Made by a program: the position numbers and the translations under genes
NCBI GenBank assembly: GCA_038229875.1
Contig: JBBROA010000155.1
Coordinates: forward strand, 1 to 7,907
Length of the DNA: 7,907 bases
Reading direction: 5' to 3'
From: JALYUA01 sp038229875
GTDB taxonomy: Bacteria > Acidobacteriota > Thermoanaerobaculia > UBA5066 > Gp7-AA6
Shown here: piece by piece, positions 1 through 5,850 of the stretch
Layout of the letters: the number at the start of each line of letters is the position of its first letter
How positions within the stretch are numbered: position 1 is the stretch's first letter
The notes under the pieces: model-generated
Database searches by the model: none
What the model was told of the DNA's origin: nothing
Seen by the model: only the letters and a program-made list of their open reading frames with translations

Positions 1-22
1 AGCTAGGTCCTTTGAGGAGAAG

Positions 23-60
23 TGGCGGCCCCAACGGGATTCGAACCCGTGCGTCGGCCT
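23..60 (-). repeat. Exact copy of the tRNA-Glu 3' half (possible att scar or tRNA pseudogene)
   Basis: These 38 bases are identical to 152-189, the 3' half of the intact tRNA-Glu gene, in the same orientation and offset by 129 bp. Read on the minus strand, the copy runs from the last base of the anticodon loop through the anticodon-stem 3' side, variable loop, T arm, acceptor 3' strand and CCA. Identity ends abruptly on both sides. Where the 5' half should be (61-92) there is G/C-run DNA with only a faint trace of a D-arm (a CCAGACG at 78-84 against CCTAGACG in the intact gene), so no cloverleaf can form. Duplicated tRNA 3' ends are the classic footprint of tyrosine-integrase elements, but no integrase or cargo lies between the copies. 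A decayed tandem tRNA-Glu is the alternative. Confidence 0.75.
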
Positions 61-71
61 CCGGGGGGCTC

Positions 72-91
72 GGGGGGCCAGACGGCCCCCC
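72..91. repeat. Perfect 8-bp GC hairpin
   Basis: GGGGGGCC at 72-79 and GGCCCCCC at 84-91 form a perfect 8-bp stem around the tetraloop AGAC. It lies in the spacer between the two tRNA-Glu 3'-half copies and abuts the truncated copy. There is no T-tract on either side, so it is not a standard intrinsic terminator. It may still pause RNA polymerase or protect the 3' end of the tRNA precursor, which is inference. Confidence 0.5.
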
Positions 92-105
92 GCGTATGGA
101 AGCCA

Positions 106-122
106 GCCGTGAGGGACACGGC
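106..122. repeat. Perfect 6-bp hairpin downstream of the tRNA
   Basis: GCCGTG (106-111) and CACGGC (117-122) pair perfectly around a 5-base loop. The structure lies about 30 bases past the CCA end of the minus-strand tRNA-Glu and before the stronger hairpin at 72-91. No T-run follows. It could belong to the tRNA trailer, or to an excised element's remains. Confidence 0.35.
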
Positions 123-151
123 GCAGGAGCGTACGCCAGAGAAGATCATGA

Positions 152-226
152 TGGCGGCCCCAACGGGATTCGAACCCGTGCGTCGGCCTTGAAAGAGCCG
201 TGTCCTAACCCCTAGACGATGGGGCC
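152..226 (-). tRNA. tRNA-Glu, anticodon UUC
   Basis: On the minus strand the gene folds into a full cloverleaf. The acceptor stem pairs GGCCCCA with TGGGGCC, followed by discriminator G and an encoded CCA (152-154). The D-arm CGTCTAGGGGTTAGGACA is of tRNA-Glu type. The anticodon loop CTTTCAA gives anticodon TTC, reading GAA/GAG. The T arm ACGGGTTCGAATCCCGT has the invariant TTCGAAT loop. The mature length of 75 bases including CCA is normal for bacterial tRNA-Glu. Its 3' half is duplicated exactly at 23-60. The charged product serves translation and, in most bacteria, tetrapyrrole synthesis through glutamyl-tRNA reductase. Confidence 0.96.
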
Positions 227-241
227 GCAGAGGAGCGAGGA

Positions 242-269
242 AAGATAGCACGGCGGCGAAGCGATTGAA
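242..269 (-). promoter_or_regulatory. Candidate sigma70-type promoter of tRNA-Glu
   Basis: Read on the minus strand, TTCAAT (264-269) is followed after 16 bases by TATCTT (242-247). This is a plausible weak -35/-10 pair 15 bases ahead of the first tRNA base, which would leave a short leader of about 9 bases, as is usual for tRNA genes. The match to TTGACA/TATAAT is partial (3 of 6 and 4 of 6), so the call rests mainly on position. Confidence 0.35.
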
Positions 270-325
270 CAGGAGACGCGCCGCCCGTTACGGGATACAT
301 AGCCGCTAAAGCCGGCCGGGATTCC

Positions 326-2200
326 TTACGAGCCGGCGGGTGTCAGGACCGCGGCAGGAACATCGACGGCTGGCTGCTGCTCCTCGGCCGCGAGATACGC
401 GTTCGGATCGTGGTGGATCGCGCCTTCCGGCAGCCACTCCCACAGCGAACCCAGATCCCGGCGGATCTGGTTCATGTAGAAGGCCGGGAGCTCCGTCGAG
501 TCGCCGGCGAAGTAGCGGCGGACGACCGGGTCGTCGTCCAGCAGGCCGCGCAGCTCCCTGTAGTACTTCAGGCGGCCCGCGCCTTCAGAGGAGACCGCCC
601 GGACGAGATTCATCCAGCGCGGAATCGCGGCGCGTGTCGCCCGGAATCGCCTCAGGACCGCCGGCGTCGAGAAGGTGTGGCGCGTCAGGTCGATGACGCG
701 GTCGTAGAACTCCGGCCACGAATAGTTCTGAGGCCTCACGTTCATCGCGTGGTTGTTGTCGAGAAAGTGGAACGGGAAGGGGAGCACCCGGTTCGTTCGC
801 TGGTACTCCAGGTTCAACGGCGCCGCGCGGCCGAACGCCGAGAGGAGCGAGTAACCCGGGAAGACGCCCGGCGCGAGACCGATGAACTGTTTCGTCAGCT
901 CGAACGGCTCCTCTCCGGCGTCGGAGTCGAGCCCGAGAACGAAGTTCATCTGCAGATACGGGATGTGTTTCAGGATCATGTTCGCGTGGTCGGCGACCTG
1001 GCGCACCTTCTCGATGCCCTTGTTCTGGCCCGTCTTCGACTTGTTGCCCATGTCGTACCAGGATTCGACTCCCGGCAGCAGCCCCTTGAATCCGGATCGC
1101 GCCATGCGCTGCACGTGCGGTTCAGACAGAAGCGAGAGACTGCTCTCCGCGACAAAGTCGATGCTCCCCGGCGGCACCGCCTCGTCGATCGCGTCCAGAT
1201 ACGCGTCGAAGCGGACTCCGAAATTCGGGTCGTGCCATCCAACCCGCGGACGCTTCATCTCGCGAACGAGGAACCGGAGATCTTCGCGCATCACGCCGAA
1301 GTCGAGCGGCTGATAAGGAACGGTCGCGTCGATGCAGAAGCTGCAGGTATACGGACAGCCGAGGCTCCCGATCATCGGCACCAGCTTGAACAGCGGCGCC
1401 TTTCGCAGGGTCGGGGCAATGAATTTCCACCGCTCGCGGACGCCCGGAAGGGAGGCGGGCTGCGTCAACGCCGAGAGGTGACGGCCCAGGGGACGGTGCG
1501 GGCCGGCGTCTTCCAGCACTTCGCGGATCACCTTTCGATCGGTGAAACCGAGAACGTAGTCGAAGTACCGGCGAGCGTCCTCCGGGTAGCAGCGGGCGTG
1601 AGGACCTCCGAGCACGGTGACGGCCCCTCGCGACCGGAACAGGTTGCTCAGCGAGTAGGAAAGAAACGCCGAATCGGTGAAGCCGCCGAAGAAAACGAGA
1701 TCGACCGATTCCGGCAGGTGTTCGAGGAGGTCCTCGAACCCGGTGTAGCAGACGAAGGTGACCTCGTGCCCCTCCGCCTCACACCAGGTGGCGACCACCT
1801 GCGGCATGATGCTCGCGAGGTTCGCGTTCATCACACGGGCGTAGAGGGCGCGGGTGGGCGCCTTCGCGACGAGATCGATGACGCCAATCTTCAGCTTGCG
1901 CGTATGGCCTTTCGGCGGCTCGGGTGGCACCTCCGCAGGGAAACGGACTGGAGACCTGCGGCCGATGGGAGCCTCGCATAAGTTATCAGCGCCGGACGCT
2001 GCGGGAGATCTATTTCGGAAACCGGCGGAGATTTCGGACCGTTCAGGGCGCTGCCGGTAGGCCTCGAGAGCGCGGAGGACGAGCTCCGTCGGCGAGATCT
2101 CTTCCTGAAGCGCCCGGGCTTCCGCTTCGACGGACTCCGCGTGGCCGGGGGGCGCCGCGATGCGAAACGGGGTGACGGCATACCGAGCATCGGCTTTCAT
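326..2200 (-). CDS. B12-binding-domain radical SAM protein of unknown substrate
   Basis: A 624-residue protein. The ATG at 2200 is preceded by GAAGG at a 6-base spacing. The longer reading frame, open to 2404, would run into the divergent lipoprotein gene. Residues about 103-235 look like a cobalamin-binding Rossmann-type domain (KIGVIDL, DLVFFGGF, TVLGGPHA, YVLGF). I see no DxHxxG motif, which is often absent in this superfamily. The radical SAM core carries CPYTCSFC, with Cys282, Cys286 and Cys289 as the expected 4Fe-4S ligands. It continues with GWHDPNFGV (321-329) and a long barrel to about residue 480. The C-terminal 140 residues are helix-rich. Known relatives include methyltransferases and ring-forming enzymes acting on unactivated carbons; the substrate here cannot be told. 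Residues 1-100 are Arg/Pro/Ala-rich and match nothing I recognise, so the true start may be later. No pathway genes adjoin it. Confidence 0.88.
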   Translation of the reverse strand: MKADARYAVTPFRIAAPPGHAESVEAEARALQEEISPTELVLRALEAYRQRPERSEISAGFRNRSPAASGADNLCEAPIGRRSPVRFPAEVPPEPPKGHTRKLKIGVIDLVAKAPTRALYARVMNANLASIMPQVVATWCEAEGHEVTFVCYTGFEDLLEHLPESVDLVFFGGFTDSAFLSYSLSNLFRSRGAVTVLGGPHARCYPEDARRYFDYVLGFTDRKVIREVLEDAGPHRPLGRHLSALTQPASLPGVRERWKFIAPTLRKAPLFKLVPMIGSLGCPYTCSFCIDATVPYQPLDFGVMREDLRFLVREMKRPRVGWHDPNFGVRFDAYLDAIDEAVPPGSIDFVAESSLSLLSEPHVQRMARSGFKGLLPGVESWYDMGNKSKTGQNKGIEKVRQVADHANMILKHIPYLQMNFVLGLDSDAGEEPFELTKQFIGLAPGVFPGYSLLSAFGRAAPLNLEYQRTNRVLPFPFHFLDNNHAMNVRPQNYSWPEFYDRVIDLTRHTFSTPAVLRRFRATRAAIPRWMNLVRAVSSEGAGRLKYYRELRGLLDDDPVVRRYFAGDSTELPAFYMNQIRRDLGSLWEWLPEGAIHHDPNAYLAAEEQQPAVDVPAAVLTPAGS

Positions 2201-2260
2201 CGAGAACCTTCGGAGAGATCCGGCCCATCCAGGCTGTCGCATCCCGGTTCTGGCAGCCCC

Positions 2261-2280
2261 GAAAATTCGTCCGATTTTTC
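2261..2280. promoter_or_regulatory. AT-rich imperfect inverted repeat in a divergent promoter region
   Basis: GAAAATTCG (2261-2269) and CGATTTTTC (2272-2280) are inverted copies with 8 of 9 positions matching, separated by two bases. They lie in the 115-bp gap between the divergent radical SAM and lipoprotein genes. The A/T content stands out in an otherwise GC-rich stretch. An operator or an AT-rich promoter element is possible. I could not assign convincing -35/-10 boxes on either strand. Confidence 0.3.
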
Positions 2281-2315
2281 TGGCCCGGAAGCTCTTTCCG
2301 AAGGAAGATAGCGGT

Positions 2316-2810
2316 ATGAATCGAGTCCTTCGACGTTTCGCGTGGCTCCTGCTGGCACCGGTCGTCGCGTGCTCGGAGAAGAGCACGATCACCAACCCCC
2401 TCACTCAGACGCCGGTCACCCCTTCGATCACGTTCCCGACGCCGATCGGTCCGGGTGGGACGCCTGTCGTCACCGGCACGCCGCTCGTGCCGACCGCGGG
2501 AGCCACATTCACGCCGAGGACCACGACTCCGGTTCCGACCTCGACGCCGGTGACTCCGGGAGGTCCGACCGTGACCCCCGGGATTCCGACCGCGACACCT
2601 GTCGTCCCGACGGCCGGCCCGTCCGCGACGCCAGGCACCACGACGCCGCCGACGGCAACCCCGATCATCACGGGGACGCCGTTCCCGAGGACCCCGACTC
2701 CGCTCTTCACTCCGGTCCCGACGATCACCCCCGTGCCGACGATCACGCCAATCTCGATTTTCACTCAGACCCCGATTTCAGCCACCGCCACTCCGAGGCC
2801 CACGCCTTAG
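2316..2810 (+). CDS. Thr/Pro-rich repeat lipoprotein
   Basis: A 164-residue protein starting at an ATG with AAGGAAG at 2301-2307, eight bases upstream. Residues 1-18 form a lipoprotein signal peptide: basic MNRVLRR, a short hydrophobic core, then the lipobox VVAC with Cys19 as the lipidation site. From about residue 25 to the end the chain is almost entirely Thr-Pro, Pro-Val and Gly-Thr repeats with no Cys, Trp or globular motif, ending at PRPTP. One repeat, PTITPV, is duplicated exactly in frame (18-bp period around 2718-2746). Such tails usually act as extended, possibly glycosylated, cell-surface spacers. The function is unknown. The TAG at 2808-2810 is followed by an open frame in the same register, so this may be the N-terminal part of a longer lipoprotein. 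Confidence 0.75.
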   Translation: MNRVLRRFAWLLLAPVVACSEKSTITNPLTQTPVTPSITFPTPIGPGGTPVVTGTPLVPTAGATFTPRTTTPVPTSTPVTPGGPTVTPGIPTATPVVPTAGPSATPGTTTPPTATPIITGTPFPRTPTPLFTPVPTITPVPTITPISIFTQTPISATATPRPTP

Positions 2811-2885
2811 GGTCCGGAATCCGTCTTCCTCGAAGGTGCGCCACCGGACAGACGGAGGCCTCATTCGGGAGACAGTGTTCGCGTT

Positions 2886-3143
2886 ATGGCCGGCGCAATC
2901 ACCGGGCTCCTCGTTCGTGTCGAAGAGGAGGAACTCGTCGTTTTCAATTCCCCCGGGGATGACCTCGCGCTTTTTTCTCGCCCGGGCACTTCTTTTCCCG
3001 CACCGGTCCTGAAAAGGATCGCAGGAGGCGGGGTCAGCGCCTCTCTTGGCGCCTCCACCCCCAACAACGTCCGCCGGCTTCGTCTGAAGGACACGGACGG
3101 CGGTTTGATCTATGACGGACGGCTCTTCGTCTATCTGACCTGA
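2886..3143 (+). CDS. Small hypothetical protein, possibly the C-terminal part of the preceding lipoprotein gene
   Basis: An 85-residue ORF that I do not recognise. Third codon positions are clearly G/C-biased, which supports coding. The protein looks beta-rich, with alternating hydrophobic residues (ITGLLVRVEEEELVVF near the N-terminus; LIYDGRLFVYLT at the end) and no membrane segment or cysteine. The start is uncertain: GGAGAC at 2868-2873 is 12 bases from the ATG, longer than usual. The frame is open back to the lipoprotein TAG at 2808-2810 and is in the same register. The protein may therefore be translated separately, or may be the globular end of a Thr/Pro-stalk lipoprotein cut off by a nonsense codon. 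The 25 codons between TAG and ATG have weaker third-position bias, which favours a separate gene. Confidence 0.5.
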   Translation: MAGAITGLLVRVEEEELVVFNSPGDDLALFSRPGTSFPAPVLKRIAGGGVSASLGASTPNNVRRLRLKDTDGGLIYDGRLFVYLT

Positions 3144-3177
3144 CGGCGTTGGCCGCGCCTCGACTCCGTGCCTTCGG

Positions 3178-3372
3178 TCAAACCCTCGCGCGCTGACGGC
3201 GGTCCGCGATAATGTTTCCGCTCGAGATCGCTTCCCGGTTCGAGGCGTCACAGCGCCGGCAGACGAGAGGAATGACCTTGCCCTCCTGGATTTCTGCCGT
3301 CAGCGGCCGGTAATTCTGCTGGCCGCAGAACCGGCAGGACCACGAGAGAAGCTTCACGTTGTCTGGTGTCAT
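3178..3372 (-). CDS. Small zinc-ribbon protein
   Basis: A 64-residue protein. Two CxxC knuckles, CRFC (Cys13, Cys16) and CRRC (Cys38, Cys41), are separated by 21 residues, the geometry of a single zinc ribbon. The intervening segment YRPLTAEIQEGKVIPLVC would form the ribbon strands. The tail is basic (DRRQRARV). The chosen ATG puts the first knuckle near the N-terminus; the frame extends to 3456 but the extra residues look non-coding. The Shine-Dalgarno is weak (GGA 5-6 bases upstream). The gene converges on the small ORF ending at 3143, with a 34-bp gap, and diverges from kaiC. Small zinc ribbons often bind nucleic acid or act as redox/structural adaptors; no specific role can be given. Confidence 0.65.
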   Translation of the reverse strand: MTPDNVKLLSWSCRFCGQQNYRPLTAEIQEGKVIPLVCRRCDASNREAISSGNIIADRRQRARV

Positions 3373-3655
3373 GTCTGTCCGGGCCACGCGTGCGGTCGCG
3401 AAATACTTCGCTTCCGGCGAAGGATTGCGGGACGAACACCCACGACGCAGGCGCATTGTCGCAGTTTCCGCCGCCTCCCGGCGCCCGCCGACCGAGGGTC
3501 AGGCCTGGACGCCCGGAAAATGCAGCACCCGCCCCCGGTCCAGCGGCCGGAACGATGACGTTTTCCGCGATGGACAAAGTTCAAACAATGTACGCCGGCG
3601 TACTTAAGGACCCCCTCTCTTGCTGTACGTTCGCGATCCGAAACACCATCTCATC
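3373..3655. other. Non-coding divergent region upstream of kaiC
   Basis: About 290 bp separate the zinc-ribbon start from the kaiC ribosome binding site. Open frames here lack ribosome binding sites and recognisable motifs, so I treat it as intergenic. The left part is GC-rich. The part near 3560-3610 is more A/T-rich and holds TGGACA at 3571-3576 (five of six against TTGACA), a perfect 14-bp palindrome at 3590-3603 and a further GTACG half-site at 3625-3629. No -10 box fits the TGGACA at normal spacing. This stretch is the likely promoter and control region of the Kai operon. Confidence 0.5.
3590..3603. promoter_or_regulatory. Perfect 14-bp palindrome, candidate operator of the kai operon
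   Basis: GTACGCCGGCGTAC is its own reverse complement. It ends 63 bp before the kaiC start and lies within the most A/T-rich part of the divergent region. The half-site GTACG recurs at 3625-3629. The position suits a repressor or activator dimer site overlapping the promoter. The binding protein is unknown and no regulator gene is present in the window. Confidence 0.45.
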
Positions 3656-3661
3656 AAGGAG
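3656..3661 (+). promoter_or_regulatory. Strong Shine-Dalgarno fixing a TTG start for kaiC
   Basis: AAGGAG lies five bases before the TTG at 3667-3669. It is among the best ribosome binding sites in the window and supports the rare TTG start over later in-frame ATG codons, the first of which (3841) falls after the Walker A motif. Confidence 0.8.
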
Positions 3662-3666
3662 CCGCA

Positions 3667-5430
3667 TTGGGCAGACGACCCACGGCAAAGAATCAGTCGG
3701 GAGCGGAACCTCGCCGCCGAGGCATCCAGAAATCGCGCACCGGGATCACCGGGCTCGACGAGATCACCGGCGGAGGATTTCCGACCGGCCGTCCCACCCT
3801 GATCTGCGGAAGCGCGGGCTGCGGAAAGACGCTGTTCGCCATGGAGTTCTTGATCCGCGGCGCGACGGAGTCCAATGAGCCCGGCGTCTTCGTGGCGTTT
3901 GAAGAAACGGCGAAAGACCTCACCGAGAACGTCCGGTCTCTCGGCTTCGACCTGGACGATCTCGTGCGCAGGAAGAAGGTCATCGTCGATTACGTGCACA
4001 TCGAGGCATCGGACGTCGAGGAGACGGGCGAGTACGACCTCGAAGGACTCTTCATCCGTCTGGGGCAGGCGATCGACGAGATCGGGGCGAAGCGCGTGGT
4101 GCTCGATACGCTCGAGGTCCTCTTCGGGGCCCTTCCGAACGCGGCGATTCTCCGCGCGGAGCTGCGGCGCCTCTTCCGCTGGCTGAAGGACCGTAACGTC
4201 ACCGCCGTCATCACCGGTGAGCGGGGGGCTGGCACGCTGACCCGCCAGGGAATCGAAGAGTACGTCTCCGACTGCGTCATCCTGCTGGACCACCGGGTCA
4301 ACGACCAGGTCTCGACCCGCCGGCTTCGCATCGTGAAATACCGCGGAACGACTCACGGAACGAACGAATACCCGTTCCTGATCGACGAAACGGGAATCTC
4401 CGTCCTGCCGATCACCAGCGAGGGCCTCAAGCACACGGTCAGCGACGAACGGGTCTCGAGCGGCGTGGCCGCGCTCGACACGATGCTCGCCGGCAAGGGC
4501 TTCCACCGGGGCAGCAGCATCCTGATCTCCGGAACGGCCGGCACGGGGAAGACGAGCCTGGCCGCGCACTTTGCAGACGCCACCTGCCGGCGCGGGGAGC
4601 GGTGTCTCTACTTCGCGTTCGAGGAATCCGAAAGCGAGTTTCTCCGCAACATGCGGTCGATCGGGGTCACCCTCGGACCGCAGGTCCGCAAGGGGCTCCT
4701 GCGGTTTCACGCGTCCCGCCCGACTTTGTATGGCCTCGAGATGCACCTCGCGACCATGCACAAGGCGGTGCAGGATTTCGACCCGAGCGTGGTCATCATC
4801 GATCCCATCTCGAACTTCGCTGCCGGCGGAACGCTGTCCGAGTCCTCGGCGATGCTCACACGGCTGCTCGATCAGCTGAAGGCCCGCCAGACGACCGTGT
4901 TCATGACGAACCTGACCTCCGGAGCAAACGCGCTGGAAAGTACGGAGATCGGGATCTCGTCGCTCGTCGACAACTGGCTGCTCCTTCGGGACATCGAGTT
5001 AAACGGCGAGCGCAACCGGGGAATGTACGTGCTGAAGGCTCGCGGCACCGCGCACTCGAATCAGATTCGCGAGTTTCTGCTCACCGACCGCGGCATAGAG
5101 CTCGAAGAGGTCTACGTCGGCCGGGCGGGCGTCCTGACGGGATCCTCCCGCGTCGCTCAGGAAAATCGCGAGCAGGAAGAGACCAGGGCGCGGCGCGAAG
5201 AAGCGGAATCGAAACGGCGCGCCCTGGCCCGCCGCCAGCAGGCGCTCGAGGCGCAGATTGCCGCGCGGCGTGCCGTGTTCGAAGCGGAGCAGGAAGACCT
5301 CCGAAAAAGTGTGGAAGAGCAGGCCACGGAAGGGAAGCGGCGAAAAGAGGAGCAAAGCCGTCTGGCGCGGAGCCGAAAGGAGCCTGAAAGCGGCGAGAGT
5401 CAGCGGACGGCGCGCAGGAGCGCGCGATGA
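3667..5430 (+). CDS. kaiC: KaiC-type two-domain ATPase/autokinase with coiled-coil tail
   Basis: A 587-residue protein with two RecA-like KaiC domains. CI has Walker A GSAGCGKT (48-55), catalytic Glu pair FEE (79-80) and Walker B RVVLDT (Asp147). CII has Walker A GTAGTGKT (289-296), FEE (319-320) and Walker B VVIIDP (Asp379). The phosphorylation pair of cyanobacterial KaiC (Ser431/Thr432) corresponds to GISSLVD here, giving Ser431 and Ser432, so both hydroxyls are kept. The RDIELNGERNRGMYVLKARG segment is typical of CII. After about residue 495 an 80-residue Arg/Glu/Ala-rich coiled coil replaces the short cyanobacterial tail, so KaiA-type control of the A-loop is unlikely. The protein should form ATP-dependent hexamers in the cytoplasm, with KaiB binding CI. 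The gene overlaps kaiB by four bases. Its role as timer or stress ATPase is inferred. Confidence 0.95.
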   Translation: MGRRPTAKNQSGAEPRRRGIQKSRTGITGLDEITGGGFPTGRPTLICGSAGCGKTLFAMEFLIRGATESNEPGVFVAFEETAKDLTENVRSLGFDLDDLVRRKKVIVDYVHIEASDVEETGEYDLEGLFIRLGQAIDEIGAKRVVLDTLEVLFGALPNAAILRAELRRLFRWLKDRNVTAVITGERGAGTLTRQGIEEYVSDCVILLDHRVNDQVSTRRLRIVKYRGTTHGTNEYPFLIDETGISVLPITSEGLKHTVSDERVSSGVAALDTMLAGKGFHRGSSILISGTAGTGKTSLAAHFADATCRRGERCLYFAFEESESEFLRNMRSIGVTLGPQVRKGLLRFHASRPTLYGLEMHLATMHKAVQDFDPSVVIIDPISNFAAGGTLSESSAMLTRLLDQLKARQTTVFMTNLTSGANALESTEIGISSLVDNWLLLRDIELNGERNRGMYVLKARGTAHSNQIREFLLTDRGIELEEVYVGRAGVLTGSSRVAQENREQEETRARREEAESKRRALARRQQALEAQIAARRAVFEAEQEDLRKSVEEQATEGKRRKEEQSRLARSRKEPESGESQRTARRSAR

Positions 5431-5798
5431 AGAAGACTGCCACGGCCGCGACACCCGTCGTGAAAAAAACGCGTCCCAAAACCGCACCGAAGTCCGCGCC
5501 CGGCCGGCCGTTCTGGGACCTGCGCCTCTACGTCGCAGGGCAGACGCCGAAGTCGATAACCGCCTTGAACAACCTGCGACGGATCTGCGAAGAACATCTC
5601 GAGGGCAGGTATCGGATCCAGGTCATCGACCTCGTCAAGAACCCGGCGCTCGCGCGCGGGGATCAGATCGTCGCGATTCCGACCCTCGTCCGGAGCGTCC
5701 CGGCCCCCCTCCGGCGGATGATCGGAGACCTCTCGAGCACCGAGCGGGTCTTAGTCGGACTCGACGTGCGCCCTTCCACCTCCCGCGGAGACGAATAG
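5427..5798 (+). CDS. kaiB: KaiB, fold-switching partner of KaiC
   Basis: A 123-residue protein; the core at residues 31-112 matches KaiB throughout. Key segments are LRLYVAGQTPKS (33-43 region), NNLRRICEEHLEGRY, QVIDLVKNP, ARGDQIVAIPTLVR (77-89) and IGDLSSTERVLVGL (99-112). In the cyanobacterial clock this thioredoxin-like protein switches fold to bind the KaiC CI ring and promote dephosphorylation. The first 28 residues are an extra Lys/Pro/Thr/Ala-rich, positively charged extension absent from cyanobacterial KaiB. The ATG overlaps the kaiC stop in ATGA, implying translational coupling and near-equal output. No kaiA gene is present, as is usual outside Cyanobacteria. The assignment is secure; the physiological role in this host is not. 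Confidence 0.96.
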   Translation: MKKTATAATPVVKKTRPKTAPKSAPGRPFWDLRLYVAGQTPKSITALNNLRRICEEHLEGRYRIQVIDLVKNPALARGDQIVAIPTLVRSVPAPLRRMIGDLSSTERVLVGLDVRPSTSRGDE

Positions 5799-5840
5799 AG
5801 ACAGCGGCCATGATGCAGTCGGAAACGACCGGGAGCTTTC

Positions 5841-5845
5841 GGAGG
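5841..5845 (+). promoter_or_regulatory. Shine-Dalgarno of the hybrid kinase gene
   Basis: GGAGG lies five bases before the ATG at 5851. This near-ideal site, in the 52-bp gap after kaiB, shows that the kinase is translated on its own and fixes its start. Confidence 0.8.
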
Positions 5846-5850
5846 TTTCG

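Noticed and set aside
23..151. CRISPR-like repeat-spacer unit
   Set aside because: There are only two copies, and both correspond to tRNA sequence. No array continues and no cas gene is present.
12..215. Open frames across the tRNA region encoding a repeated GGPNGIRTRASA peptide
   Set aside because: The peptide is the conceptual translation of the tRNA-Glu 3' half and its copy; this is a well-known false ORF type at tRNA genes.
410..1981. A 523-codon plus-strand open frame opposite the radical SAM gene
   Set aside because: It is Arg/Glu/Val-rich without motifs or a ribosome binding site, and mirrors the codon bias of the clear radical SAM gene on the other strand.
2201..2404. A 68-residue N-terminal extension of the radical SAM protein
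   Set aside because: It would overlap the divergent lipoprotein start and signal peptide, and the ATG at 2200 has its own GAAGG site.
2405..2764. Val/Gly-repeat minus-strand ORF opposite the lipoprotein
   Set aside because: The repeats are the reverse complement of the Thr/Pro repeats. The plus frame has a signal peptide, lipobox and ribosome binding site; this one has none.
2778..3251. A 157-codon minus-strand ORF over the small hypothetical gene
   Set aside because: Its composition is irregular, with no motifs, and it overlaps the C-terminus of the better supported zinc-ribbon gene in another frame. The plus-strand frame has better third-position bias, although this is the least certain rejection.
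3604..4761. A 385-codon minus-strand open frame opposite kaiC
   Set aside because: The KaiC domains on the plus strand are unambiguous. The antisense frame has no recognisable fold and arises from high G/C at third positions.
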